Assembly: GCA_937942405.1 (NCBI GenBank)
Contig: CALDEN010000404.1
Span: 1 to 10,832 of the forward strand
DNA from: an uncultured Saprospiraceae bacterium
Lineage (GTDB): Bacteria > Bacteroidota > Bacteroidia > Chitinophagales > Saprospiraceae
Length of the DNA stretch: 10,832 nt
Direction: 5' to 3'
The first letter of the stretch is position 1, and each line of letters begins with the position of its first letter. A program made the translations under genes and the position numbers. The notes beneath the pieces are model-generated. The model was not told where the DNA came from. It ran no database searches and saw only the letters and a list, made by a program, of their open reading frames with translations. Of the stretch, positions 1 through 7,946 are shown piece by piece.

Positions 1-3000
1 ATCACTTTAAAGTATTTTTCAAAATCTTGGTTGAAGCATTTGGCGATATAGGTTCCCGCTGGATATTGTTCTATAGATATTGTGGCCTTAGATTCTGACT
101 CTGAGATAGAGGTGCTATGTATGGTCTTTCCTAGGTTATCATAAACCTGAATAGTGACATTTCCAGTAATTGTAAAATTTTGATCAAGTTCTATTACAAT
201 ATTTCCCATGGTAGGATTAGGATATACTTTTATGTTGCTAGGAGATAGATCGTCGACGCTTATGGTTATATCTGCTTCTATGGTAACGACTTCTTCATAA
301 ATACATACAGGATCACTGGAGTCTCTAACGACAACCATATAATCACCCGAAGGTAGATTTTCAAAAACATTGGAGGATACAAATGTTTGTCCACCATCTA
401 TGCTATACTCATACGGTTCTATTCCATTAAAAGCATTGATTGTAAGGCTTCCGTCTGCTAGCTGATTATTACTGGCATTTGATGTGGTGATGTCTGCATT
501 GAGAAAACATATGTTATCACCTATACAGAAATCTTCTGTGGCTTGCCCTCCAAAATCGCCACTATTATATACGAGCGTTTCGCCATTTGCATCTAGGATA
601 GAAAAGTTACCCATCCCATACGAACAGCAGATGCCATCATTGTAAGTATCATTTACGAGTAGTGTAAAGCATGTATTGTCAGCTACACAGATTTCTTTGG
701 TATAAACTTCTACAGTGGGTGTGAGATTGTCAAAGTCTATAATCTCGTTTGTAACAGAGTTAAATAATAACCAAGAAGTCTCTTCAGGGTAGTCATCTGT
801 ATTTATCAGTAATGTAACAAATGTAAAATCCGACTCTAGATCTGTTGTAATGGATGACATGTTGTTGCCTGATACGGCATCTTGTTGATTATTTATATCA
901 GCCAGATTAAGCGTAATTATGTTTCCGGTTTCTTGTAGATTTTCTGTGACTATTATCGGTATTTCTACTTCCTCTGAGTAGGGAATTCCAAAATCATAAT
1001 TAATGGTCTCCACGAGTACGCCATTAGAGATCACTTCTATGATCGTGTTACTAAAGGTATTCTCTCCTAAGTTTTTAATGGTGGCTAGGACCTCTACCAC
1101 GGAGCCACATTTTATTTCACCAAGTTCAGCAGTGATACTTCCTTCTAGAGCATATAGTTTGCTGATGGTCGTCAATAGTGTATCGTTGGGACTATACCCG
1201 TCTGATATGTGAGTGACTGCCGCACCTACCTGATAATCGCCGATGACAGAAAAATCTTGCGGAAGTGTAAATGAATACTCCCCAGTACTTTGTGGAGCTA
1301 GCTCGTCTGTTACAGTTATCGTCTCCACTGCCTGACCATCGACTAGTAGTGAGATTTCAAAATCCTTCATGTCTCTTAAGCCTCTATTTACAATTTTGGC
1401 AGTCACTATTTCAGCATCCGTTAGTGTAGATGAGCTTTGTGGATTGGAGATTTCCTCCACAGCTAGATCAAAATTAGACTTGATATCAGCCCAGAATGAT
1501 ACCCAAGGTCTTGCTTGTTTGATGATCATCTTATCCTCTGCGGTGACCTTGTATTCGATATCCATACCGAATCCTTCGGCTCCGACTACATTGTATAATA
1601 TTTCAAATTCATCATGTATTACTTTGAGGTAATCTCTCATGAGATCTAGGTACTCTTCGCTCATTACGAGTTCTCCGTTAGGCACTAGATTTGAATTTCT
1701 TAATACAAAATAGCCTTCGGCAGGATCTTGATTTAAAAGAATTTCTTCAGGTATGGAATTTTCATCGGGATTTGTAATTAGTGATTCTCCTACTTGTGTA
1801 TTTAGATAGAAAGTATTATCTGTCGAGTATATCGGATCTAAACTTACTCCTACACCATTGGACTTTTCCTCTTGATAGTTGGGGTGACAGAGTAAACCCA
1901 TCGCAGCGATATAGTGGTCTACTCTATAGAAATCTCTTTCTTCAAAGGCTCTAAAATTCCAGATACTTGCATACACTTGTTTGACAGATTTAGAGATATG
2001 ACCTTCGTCTAGATACTGAGTCTTAGAAGTATATAGCCCGGCACCACTAAATCCAGGTAAGTCTTCATTATTTGTACTAGATCTAACCCGTACTGCGGTT
2101 CCTTCTGGAAAGGCATCATGCATGTCTTGAAGATCATCGAGCATCCACTGAGGCATATTTGCAGCTCTGATCTCTTTTCTAAAATCACTAAGGTCTTCTA
2201 TCCGCGTCTCTAGATCGGTAATAAACATCGGGTCACTGATCATCTCTTCTACCTTTTGGTAAAAACCATTGAACTTCATGAATTCGTCATAGTAATAAAA
2301 AGGGATACCGAATCCGTCAGGAATGGTTCCTTCTGGAAAACCAAAAGTCCGCATAGTAGCTACATTAGAACACTTAGCTCCGAATGCCGTAGACATTGTA
2401 AAATCGATTTCGTCTAATGGGAGTATCTCCGTCTGTGTAAGATCTCTGTCTGGAATCTGCTCCTCAGTCGGGCGTAATTTATCGAACCAGTCATTAACCT
2501 CATCCAGTGTGGCTTCTCTTATTTCGTATCTATCTTGTTCTACTTTATAGTATATGTACTTTCCGATGAGAGAAGCGATCGAGTCCACAGCTAAAGGTTC
2601 ACGTATATATGCATTAGGTACATCGTCTTGTATGGCACGTAGGTTTACATGAGATAACGGTGTTTGGATGACGGATGTAATTATACCACCTACACGTGGC
2701 AATGAATTAGGCAGTACATCATAGATAACGATATCTCGTGATCCTGGATTTTCGTCCAGTTGCATCTGTCTAAAATATCCAAAACCTTCCGCTTGGTGGA
2801 ATGGTAAAAAATCTACATCTGAAAATATGTCAGACTCTAGATCTACGGTGATTCGTGAATCTACAAAGTCGTCTTTGTAAATATTTTGATAATCGTCTTC
2901 ACCGACATCTGCTATAAAATGCTTAAAGTTGTTTTGTAGATAGGGCATATTAGCAGCCAATAGTTCAAATGTCCGCTGTGTATGTGTAAATGTAAATGAG

Positions 3001-3701
3001 CTCCCAAATGAATAGTTCATCGAGTAAGTTCCTATTACGCCCGATGGTAATATCTCATTGGGGTTGTATACGATCTCACCTGTAACCGTATTATCGGAGT
3101 TACTGAGATTAAGTGTAGCGATAAAATCGGCATGTATATAATGTGTCTTGCTATTTACAAAGTATACTTCTGGATTGTCTGAATCTTGATTAACGATTAC
3201 AAATTTTACAAACTCTTGATTATTTAGAAATGGAGCCCAAGGGATATTATTATTTATAACTCCCAGTTCGGAGTAGATCTCGTAGCTGTTTATAGATGTA
3301 GTGCCGTCCAGGAAAGAAATCGGGTCGGCATAGTTTAAAGGCGATTGTGTAGGTAAGTCATTAAATTCTGTAATATCATCTACACCATCACCGTCCGTAT
3401 CATCGGGATCAGCAATACTATGTGCTGTTATCTTATAGCTGGTAACAGGAAATGCAGCCAGTGGCTCAGAAACATACATCGTACCATCCACACCCAGGGT
3501 CATGGAAGTTATCGACTCATAAGCTAGATCAGGGGCATGTCGAGCGGTAAGAAGATAATACTTGTCAGCATCCCCGTCTATTTCTAACTGAACTTGTCCA
3601 TAAGTATTTACATCATAGCTCAGAATAGGAACATTCTGTGCAAAACAGAAATGATAAAAACATATTAAAATCAGGACTAGGTAAAATTTTGCTTTGATCA
3701 T
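1..3701 (-). CDS. Secreted PEP/pyruvate dikinase-like (glucan water dikinase-like) protein with T9SS sorting domain, 3' end cut by window edge
   Basis: The frame is open from ATG at 3701 down to the window edge: 1233 full codons plus two bases, no stop. Order: signal peptide (residues 1-22, ending CFA before QN); calcium-binding-type Asp repeat D98-PDDTDGDGVDD; phosphohistidine swivelling domain with TPLSHVNLRA (H351); ATP-grasp domain of the PPDK N-terminal type (about 430-735) with GAKCSN (K443), VRVRSSTNNED (R540), an ASIWNFRAFEERDFYR segment near 578, D714/E716 and QARPW (729-733). CARDB-like beta repeats follow from about 745. A Cys-rich module (about 960-1060, with DYPEETSW and NDGICCSYG) is of a kind common in secreted Bacteroidota enzymes. 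Then come a SprB-like segment and a T9SS type A sorting domain starting at KVYPNP (K1158). Only a few residues should be missing. The family normally transfers phosphate from ATP through the histidine. No PEP-binding barrel is visible, so the architecture resembles glucan water dikinase. The exported location makes the real reaction unknown. Its link to the sugar locus is unproven. Confidence 0.9.
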   Translation of the reverse strand, partial: MIKAKFYLVLILICFYHFCFAQNVPILSYDVNTYGQVQLEIDGDADKYYLLTARHAPDLAYESITSMTLGVDGTMYVSEPLAAFPVTSYKITAHSIADPDDTDGDGVDDITEFNDLPTQSPLNYADPISFLDGTTSINSYEIYSELGVINNNIPWAPFLNNQEFVKFVIVNQDSDNPEVYFVNSKTHYIHADFIATLNLSNSDNTVTGEIVYNPNEILPSGVIGTYSMNYSFGSSFTFTHTQRTFELLAANMPYLQNNFKHFIADVGEDDYQNIYKDDFVDSRITVDLESDIFSDVDFLPFHQAEGFGYFRQMQLDENPGSRDIVIYDVLPNSLPRVGGIITSVIQTPLSHVNLRAIQDDVPNAYIREPLAVDSIASLIGKYIYYKVEQDRYEIREATLDEVNDWFDKLRPTEEQIPDRDLTQTEILPLDEIDFTMSTAFGAKCSNVATMRTFGFPEGTIPDGFGIPFYYYDEFMKFNGFYQKVEEMISDPMFITDLETRIEDLSDFRKEIRAANMPQWMLDDLQDMHDAFPEGTAVRVRSSTNNEDLPGFSGAGLYTSKTQYLDEGHISKSVKQVYASIWNFRAFEERDFYRVDHYIAAMGLLCHPNYQEEKSNGVGVSLDPIYSTDNTFYLNTQVGESLITNPDENSIPEEILLNQDPAEGYFVLRNSNLVPNGELVMSEEYLDLMRDYLKVIHDEFEILYNVVGAEGFGMDIEYKVTAEDKMIIKQARPWVSFWADIKSNFDLAVEEISNPQSSSTLTDAEIVTAKIVNRGLRDMKDFEISLLVDGQAVETITVTDELAPQSTGEYSFTLPQDFSVIGDYQVGAAVTHISDGYSPNDTLLTTISKLYALEGSITAELGEIKCGSVVEVLATIKNLGENTFSNTIIEVISNGVLVETINYDFGIPYSEEVEIPIIVTENLQETGNIITLNLADINNQQDAVSGNNMSSITTDLESDFTFVTLLINTDDYPEETSWLLFNSVTNEIIDFDNLTPTVEVYTKEICVADNTCFTLLVNDTYNDGICCSYGMGNFSILDANGETLVYNSGDFGGQATEDFCIGDNICFLNADITTSNASNNQLADGSLTINAFNGIEPYEYSIDGGQTFVSSNVFENLPSGDYMVVVRDSSDPVCIYEEVVTIEADITISVDDLSPSNIKVYPNPTMGNIVIELDQNFTITGNVTIQVYDNLGKTIHSTSISESESKATISIEQYPAGTYIAKCFNQDFEKYFKV

Positions 3702-4011
3702 ACTGTTTCTTTTATGCAATAATGGGGTATTAAGATAAATATCCATCCATTTAATTCATACGTGAATAATTGGTATATGGTTGGTTTATATCCTTAAATT
3801 AAAGGACAAACCTTAAAACTAGGCATAAATCCCAGATTTAAGAGACTTTACACTTTAGGACGACACTTGAGGTGGGAATCAAAGCTGAAAATATATCGCT
3901 TAGTAAGTATCGTTGCACTTTATCATTGCTTATCTAAGAGTCGGCCTTTTAGACATCAATAATCTATTGAGAGGTACTTCGTAACCATATTTATTGTTTC
4001 AGTCTGAGTAG
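3702..4011. other. Intergenic gap between regulator gene and secreted dikinase-like gene
   Basis: These 310 bases hold no convincing open frame on either strand. They should contain the promoter of the minus-strand gene beginning at 3701 and the 3' end of the regulator transcript. I see no T-tract terminator after the regulator stop. The only hairpin near it is a weak 6-bp AT-rich one (TCAATA and TATTGA arms, 3956-3970). No clean Bacteroidota promoter (TTG then TAnnTTTG) is present. The nearest minus-strand match, TAAGGTTTG, has one base too many between TA and TTTG, and overlaps the inverted repeat listed separately. No tRNA or other RNA gene is apparent. Confidence 0.6.
3783..3812. repeat. 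Imperfect inverted repeat upstream of the secreted dikinase-like gene
   Basis: The arms are GGTTTATATCCTT (3783-3795) and AAAGGACAAACC (3801-3812). They pair as GGTTT with AAACC and TCCTT with AAGGA, apart from a small bulge (ATA against C). The repeat lies about 80 bases before the ATG at 3701. It could be an operator for that gene or a 5' leader hairpin. On the minus strand it contains a near-match to the Bacteroidota -7 element. Function is inferred from position only. Confidence 0.4.
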
Positions 4012-5028
4012 TTAGTTATTGTTTAATGTTCGGATGGAATCTAGCTCTACAAGTCTAGTTTCTATCTCTAGGTGTCTGTTATTTGATTTTTCTTTATGGA
4101 TTTGTTGGATTAATAGATTGCAGGCCTTTTTACCCATTTTGCTTCCGGAGTCTTTGATAAAGCTGGTTTTGGGGAAAGTGAGATGAGGATAGAAACCGTC
4201 ACTTATGGAAATTAATGAGATATCTTGTGGTATCCGCTTTCCAAATTTCATTAAACTAAAATGAACCTTGGCTAATATTTCGTCAGACATAGAAAATATG
4301 GCAGTTATTTTTTGATTGTGTTGTAGTATTACAGGCAGTATAGAATCTAGTTCTGAGATATTTACTACAGTTATGATATTTTCTTTTTGGCATTTTTCTT
4401 TGTGATTTTCATGGGCATTGATAAAACCTTTTACGCGTTCGTTTGTGATCGCAATGTCAGGGTTCCCAAAAATCCCCAATATATGTTTGTGTCCATTCTT
4501 TAATAAATGATCTACTGCAGAATAAGAGGCACTTACATTATTTATAGAAACAGAAGGGAATTCACTATTTCGTACTATTTTATCTAGCACTACTGTTTTA
4601 ATATCTGCCATTTGTAGAGACTTTAGATGATCTAGATTACGGGTTTCATATGATGGGCTGATTAAGACACCCTCTACAGCCCATTTGATGCATTGTTGGA
4701 CAATCTTTTTTTCTCTTTTGAGCTTATCTTTTGATATAAAAACAAATAGAGAATATTCCGTACGGTATAAGTATTCATTGATTGCATTAATCATACTGGG
4801 TATATAGAACATATTGATCTCTGGGATGATCAATGCAATAAGGTTTGATTTTTTATTTCTAAAAAAAGAAGAATGAAGATTGACAGAATAGTTAAATTTT
4901 TCTGCGGTTTCTTTTACTCTAGTTTTTGTTTTTTCGCTGATGTCTGGGTGATCCGATAGAGCTCTAGAGATGGTAGAGGGAGATAATTGCAGCATTTTTG
5001 CTAAATCTCTGATTGTGATTCTCTTCAT
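4012..5028 (-). CDS. LacI/GalR-family transcriptional regulator
   Basis: This 338-residue protein has the usual length and layout of LacI-family regulators. A helix-turn-helix covers residues 4-24 (ITIRDLAKMLQLSPSTISRAL), followed by the hinge-helix region with DHPDISEKTKTRVKETAEKFNY. A periplasmic-binding-protein-like effector domain runs from about residue 62 (NLIALIIPEINMFY) to the end, with the typical LLKNGHKHILGIFGNP and RVKGFINAHE segments and a SISDGFYPHLTFPKTSF stretch near the C terminus. The ATG at 5028 opens directly into the helix-turn-helix, which fixes the start. It is divergent from the TonB-dependent receptor gene, with 115 bases between the starts, the standard position for a local regulator that binds the shared control region. 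The effector is unknown; from the neighbouring transporter and glycosidase I infer sucrose or a related alpha-glucoside, or a breakdown product. Repressor or activator cannot be decided from sequence. Confidence 0.95.
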   Translation of the reverse strand: MKRITIRDLAKMLQLSPSTISRALSDHPDISEKTKTRVKETAEKFNYSVNLHSSFFRNKKSNLIALIIPEINMFYIPSMINAINEYLYRTEYSLFVFISKDKLKREKKIVQQCIKWAVEGVLISPSYETRNLDHLKSLQMADIKTVVLDKIVRNSEFPSVSINNVSASYSAVDHLLKNGHKHILGIFGNPDIAITNERVKGFINAHENHKEKCQKENIITVVNISELDSILPVILQHNQKITAIFSMSDEILAKVHFSLMKFGKRIPQDISLISISDGFYPHLTFPKTSFIKDSGSKMGKKACNLLIQQIHKEKSNNRHLEIETRLVELDSIRTLNNN

Positions 5029-5046
5029 TCCTACTAGTTTTCAACA

Positions 5047-5070
5047 GCAACCCGTTGCGGTACGGGTTGC
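5047..5070. promoter_or_regulatory. Candidate LacI-family operator with an extra half-site
   Basis: Bases 5047-5058 read GCAACCCGTTGC, a GCAA-N4-TTGC palindrome with the same half-site spacing as PurR-type operators of the LacI family. A further half-site in the right-hand orientation (GGGTTGC) ends at 5070. An alternative reading is one larger inverted repeat: GCAACCCGT (5047-5055), a 6-base spacer, ACGGGTTGC (5062-5070), 9 of 9 matching. It is GC-rich in an otherwise AT-rich gap. It lies 18 bases before the regulator ATG and 73 before the receptor ATG, so it could control both genes. As RNA the 9-bp form could instead fold in the regulator leader. Confidence 0.6.
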
Positions 5071-5083
5071 GTAAATATAAGAT

Positions 5084-5101
5084 TCAAATTTTAATATTTG
5101 A
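5084..5101. promoter_or_regulatory. AT-rich inverted repeat, possible overlapping divergent promoters
   Basis: TCAAAT (5084-5089) and ATTTGA (5096-5101) form a perfect 6-bp inverted repeat around TTTAAT. On the plus strand it contains AATATTTG, one mismatch from the Bacteroidota -7 consensus TAnnTTTG, with a TTG at 5067-5069 as a loosely spaced -33. On the minus strand it contains AAAATTTG, also one mismatch away. The site could therefore hold the -7 elements of both divergent genes. Both matches are weak and the plus-strand spacing (23 bases) is longer than usual. Confidence 0.3.
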
Positions 5102-5143
5102 TTATTAGTTTCATGTTTTTGAAATACACTAACTATTTAAATT

Positions 5144-7780
5144 ATGAAAAACAAAATTCTACTAATGTTGCTTTTTGCAATATTTTCTACAATTTCATCT
5201 TTTGCCCAAATAACACTAAAGGGTAATGTAGTAGATGATGATGGGACTGCCTTAATTGGAGTATCAGTACTCGACAAGACTTCTAATAATGGTACAATAA
5301 CGGACCTAGACGGAAATTTCGAACTGTCTGGTTTAACTGAAGGATCTACAGTAAGATTATCTTATGTAGGATATGCTTCTCAGGAAATAACATTGACATC
5401 AGATGCAATGCAGACCGTCAACCTCATAATGGGTTTAGATGCAATGGGTTTAGATGAAATAACAGTAACTGGAACAGCTAATCCACGATCTAAGCTTAAG
5501 TCAAGTGTATCAATCACTACTTTAAGAACGGATGATATTGCTTTTTCTACCCCTAGAACGACTGCGGAGATATTTAGAACGATACCTGGTATCAGATCTG
5601 AATCTTCTGGTGGAGAAGGAAATACAAATATTGCGGTAAGAGGAATTCCTATTTCTGCCGGAGGATCTAAGTACCTACAGTTACAAGAGGATGGATTGCC
5701 GATATTTATGTTTGGTGATATCGCATTTGCAACATCTGATATATTCTTAAGAGCAGATCAGACGATCAGCCGTATTGAGGCGATCAGAGGTGGTTCTGCT
5801 TCTACTATGTCGTCTAACTCTCCTGCAGGAATTATAAATTTTATCAGTAAGACTGGAGAAGTTGAAGGAGGAAGTGTTGCAACTACTTTTGGTTTAGATT
5901 ATAATTCAGTAAGAACTGATTTTGAATACGGGGCACCTATCGGAAATGGATTAAGTTTCCACGTTGGTGGGTTCTATAGATCAGGAGAAGGTATCCGAAA
6001 TGCAGGTTATACTGCAAACAAAGGTGGACAGTTAAAAGCAAACTTGACAAAAAGATTTGATAATGGTTACGCCAGAGTTTATTTCAAAACTTTGAATGAC
6101 AGGACTGCTGCTTATATGCCTATGCCTGCTCAAGTATCTGGTACTAATGCGGACCCAGTTTGGGAAAACGTAAGTGCTGATGATGGTTTTGATATTACAA
6201 AGGACACTCCTCATAGTGTCAACCTACAATCGGATTTCGGGATAGGATCATATGGACAGAGAAACAACACTGACTTTGCCGATGGAATGCATCCTAAATC
6301 TAATTCTGTAGGAGCTGAATTTTCTTTCGATATCGGTAACGGATGGAATCTTAAGAATAAAACAAGATATGCAATGAATTCTGGTAGATTCATTTCTCCA
6401 TTTCCATCTGCTTTTGGAACAACTGCGGATATGCTAGGAACCGTATCTGGAGCAACAGGTTTAGATCTTACGGACGCTTCATTAACATACGCACATAATG
6501 GTGAAGCATTTACAGGTGATCTTTTACAAGTCATTCACTCGTTTAATACTGAGCTTGATAATTTCGATAACCTAATGAGTGACTTGAATTTATCTAAGAC
6601 CTTTGATGATAAATTTACTATTAACGCAGGTTTGTTTAAAGGAAATCAAAATATAGAAATGTCGTGGCTTTGGAACTCTTACTTAATGGAAGTGAAAGGT
6701 GACAATGCTGGTTTGGTAGATATTACCCTAGCTGATGGAACTCCTGCTAGTTCTAGCGGTCAGTTTGCATATGGGGTACCTGTATGGGGTAACTGTTGTC
6801 AACGAGGATATAATCTGAACTATGATATAGTAGCACCATATGCTTCTGCAGAAGTTGTGGTTACGGATGCATTTACTGTAGATGCGAGTTTAAGATGGGA
6901 TTTTGGTACAGTAACTGGTTTTGGTTCAGGTCCATCGGTAGGGCCATTGGATGTTAACAACGATGGATCTATAAGTACGATAGAAGAAAATGTAGCTGTA
7001 ATCGATCATGCTAAGAAAAACGTAGTAGACTATGATTATGACTATGTTTCTTATTCTTTAGGTGGTAATTATGCACTGAGTAACTCACAGGCAGTTTTTG
7101 CTAGATTCAGTCAGGGAGCTTCGCCTAAGGCGGATAGAGCAGTAGATCCAGGATCTTCTCTTTTATCTCTCGGAAATCCTAAAGATGTAATTCAACAAGC
7201 AGAACTAGGATGGAAATCTAGATTTAAATCAGGAGGCTTATTTGTAACGGCTTTCTATGCAGCGACAACCGAGGAGGGTGGTTTTGAAGCCACTACTCAA
7301 AAAGTAATCGAGAACGATTATTCTGCTATCGGATTAGAGCTAGAAGGATCATATGCGATTAGTGACTTTGGATTGAGAGGAGCACTTACTTACACTAAAG
7401 CGGAGATTCTAGATAACGAGGCTGGAGATAGACCTACTGCTGGGAATACACCTAGAAGACAACCAGATCTTATGTATAGCATAATGCCTAGTTACACTGT
7501 AGGAAACCATATGCTAGGACTAAGTTTAGTCGGACAGTCTAAATCGTTTGCCCAAGATGGTAATGAGCTTGTAATGCCAGGTTATATGGCGGTTAATGGT
7601 TTTGTTTCTTTTGGAATTACAAAGGGACTTTCTTTATCTATAAACGGTAACAATCTTTTAGATACGATTGGAATTACGGAGTCAGAAGAAGGTGCAATTA
7701 CAGAAGGTCAAATAAATTATCTAAGAGCTAGATCTATTACAGGTAGATCAGTATCTGGAACTTTGAGATATCAATTTTAA
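5144..7780 (+). CDS. TonB-dependent outer-membrane receptor with carboxypeptidase-regulatory-like N-terminal domain, no SusD partner
   Basis: This 878-residue protein would import a ligand, probably an oligosaccharide or disaccharide, across the outer membrane using TonB energy. Residues 1-22 are a signal peptide (ending SFAQ). Residues 23-100 are a CarboxypepD_reg-like domain (LKGNVVDDDGTALIGVSV, then GNFELSGL and YVGYASQEITL). A TonB-box/plug start, DEITVTG, begins at 104. The plug has FRTIPGI, NIAVRGIPI and SRIEAIRGGSASTMSSNSPAG. The rest is a 22-strand-type barrel closing with SGTLRYQF and a terminal Phe. At about 878 residues it is shorter than typical SusC, and no SusD gene follows, so it resembles stand-alone sugar receptors such as the Caulobacter maltose type. 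A canonical EF-hand loop (D603 to E614) and a vicinal Cys pair (C551, C552) sit in putative surface loops. It is the first plus-strand gene after the shared control region, so regulation by the divergent LacI-type protein is likely. The substrate is inferred from neighbours. Confidence 0.95.
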   Translation: MKNKILLMLLFAIFSTISSFAQITLKGNVVDDDGTALIGVSVLDKTSNNGTITDLDGNFELSGLTEGSTVRLSYVGYASQEITLTSDAMQTVNLIMGLDAMGLDEITVTGTANPRSKLKSSVSITTLRTDDIAFSTPRTTAEIFRTIPGIRSESSGGEGNTNIAVRGIPISAGGSKYLQLQEDGLPIFMFGDIAFATSDIFLRADQTISRIEAIRGGSASTMSSNSPAGIINFISKTGEVEGGSVATTFGLDYNSVRTDFEYGAPIGNGLSFHVGGFYRSGEGIRNAGYTANKGGQLKANLTKRFDNGYARVYFKTLNDRTAAYMPMPAQVSGTNADPVWENVSADDGFDITKDTPHSVNLQSDFGIGSYGQRNNTDFADGMHPKSNSVGAEFSFDIGNGWNLKNKTRYAMNSGRFISPFPSAFGTTADMLGTVSGATGLDLTDASLTYAHNGEAFTGDLLQVIHSFNTELDNFDNLMSDLNLSKTFDDKFTINAGLFKGNQNIEMSWLWNSYLMEVKGDNAGLVDITLADGTPASSSGQFAYGVPVWGNCCQRGYNLNYDIVAPYASAEVVVTDAFTVDASLRWDFGTVTGFGSGPSVGPLDVNNDGSISTIEENVAVIDHAKKNVVDYDYDYVSYSLGGNYALSNSQAVFARFSQGASPKADRAVDPGSSLLSLGNPKDVIQQAELGWKSRFKSGGLFVTAFYAATTEEGGFEATTQKVIENDYSAIGLELEGSYAISDFGLRGALTYTKAEILDNEAGDRPTAGNTPRRQPDLMYSIMPSYTVGNHMLGLSLVGQSKSFAQDGNELVMPGYMAVNGFVSFGITKGLSLSINGNNLLDTIGITESEEGAITEGQINYLRARSITGRSVSGTLRYQF

Positions 7781-7832
7781 AAAAATAGTTTTTTATCTAG
7801 TTTTTTCATATGTGAACATTGTTACTTCACAA

Positions 7833-7868
7833 TCGCTATTAGGGTCAACACCCTAATAGCGAATTTTT
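7833..7868 (+). terminator. Strong hairpin terminator after the TonB-dependent receptor gene
   Basis: TCGCTATTAGGGT (7833-7845) pairs perfectly over 13 bp with ACCCTAATAGCGA (7850-7862) around a CAAC tetraloop. A T5 tract follows at 7864-7868. This is the layout of an intrinsic terminator, 52 bases after the receptor stop. Because the same-strand sugar genes continue only 78 bases later, it probably separates two transcripts or acts as a partial terminator that makes receptor mRNA more abundant than the downstream genes. Confidence 0.85.
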
Positions 7869-7877
7869 CAAATAGGA

Positions 7878-7908
7878 GTATTGGACATAAATGATCATTT
7901 CACAATAC
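7878..7908. promoter_or_regulatory. Nested palindrome upstream of the GH100-like gene, possible operator
   Basis: AAATGATCATTT (7889-7900) is a perfect 12-base palindrome. It is flanked by a second inverted pair, GTATTG (7878-7883) and CAATAC (7903-7908), slightly off-centre (5 and 2 spacer bases). It lies after the terminator and 38 bases before the TTG start, where a promoter for the downstream three genes is expected. TAAATTTA at 7911-7918 is one mismatch from the -7 consensus TAnnTTTG, but no well-spaced TTG precedes it. It does not resemble the GCAA-N4-TTGC site upstream of the receptor. Confidence 0.4.
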
Positions 7909-7946
7909 AGTAAATTTATTATCATCATAAAAATTGAATCTAAAGA

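Noticed and set aside
2097..2339. A 15-base exact direct repeat (GGTTCCTTCTGGAAA at 2097-2111 and 2325-2339) inside the dikinase-like gene.
   Set aside because: Both copies encode the peptide FPEGT within separately conserved parts of the ATP-grasp domain, so similar codons in a motif are a simpler explanation than a functional repeat.
1003..2550. Three plus-strand open frames (1003-1212, 1369-1632, 2323-2550).
   Set aside because: They lie fully opposite the long minus-strand gene, are short, and their translations show no recognisable domain; they are antisense shadows.
3956..3970. Small hairpin (TCAATA / TATTGA) downstream of the regulator gene, considered as a terminator.
   Set aside because: The stem is six AT-rich pairs with a 3-base loop and no T tract follows on the minus strand.
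6032..6534. Two minus-strand open frames inside the receptor gene (6032-6214, 6211-6534).
   Set aside because: They are antisense to well-supported barrel sequence and have no family resemblance.
7780..7806. Two TAGTTTTTT repeats and A/T runs right after the receptor stop.
   Set aside because: Low-complexity AT sequence of this kind is common in AT-rich intergenic DNA; the nearby 13-bp hairpin explains termination better.
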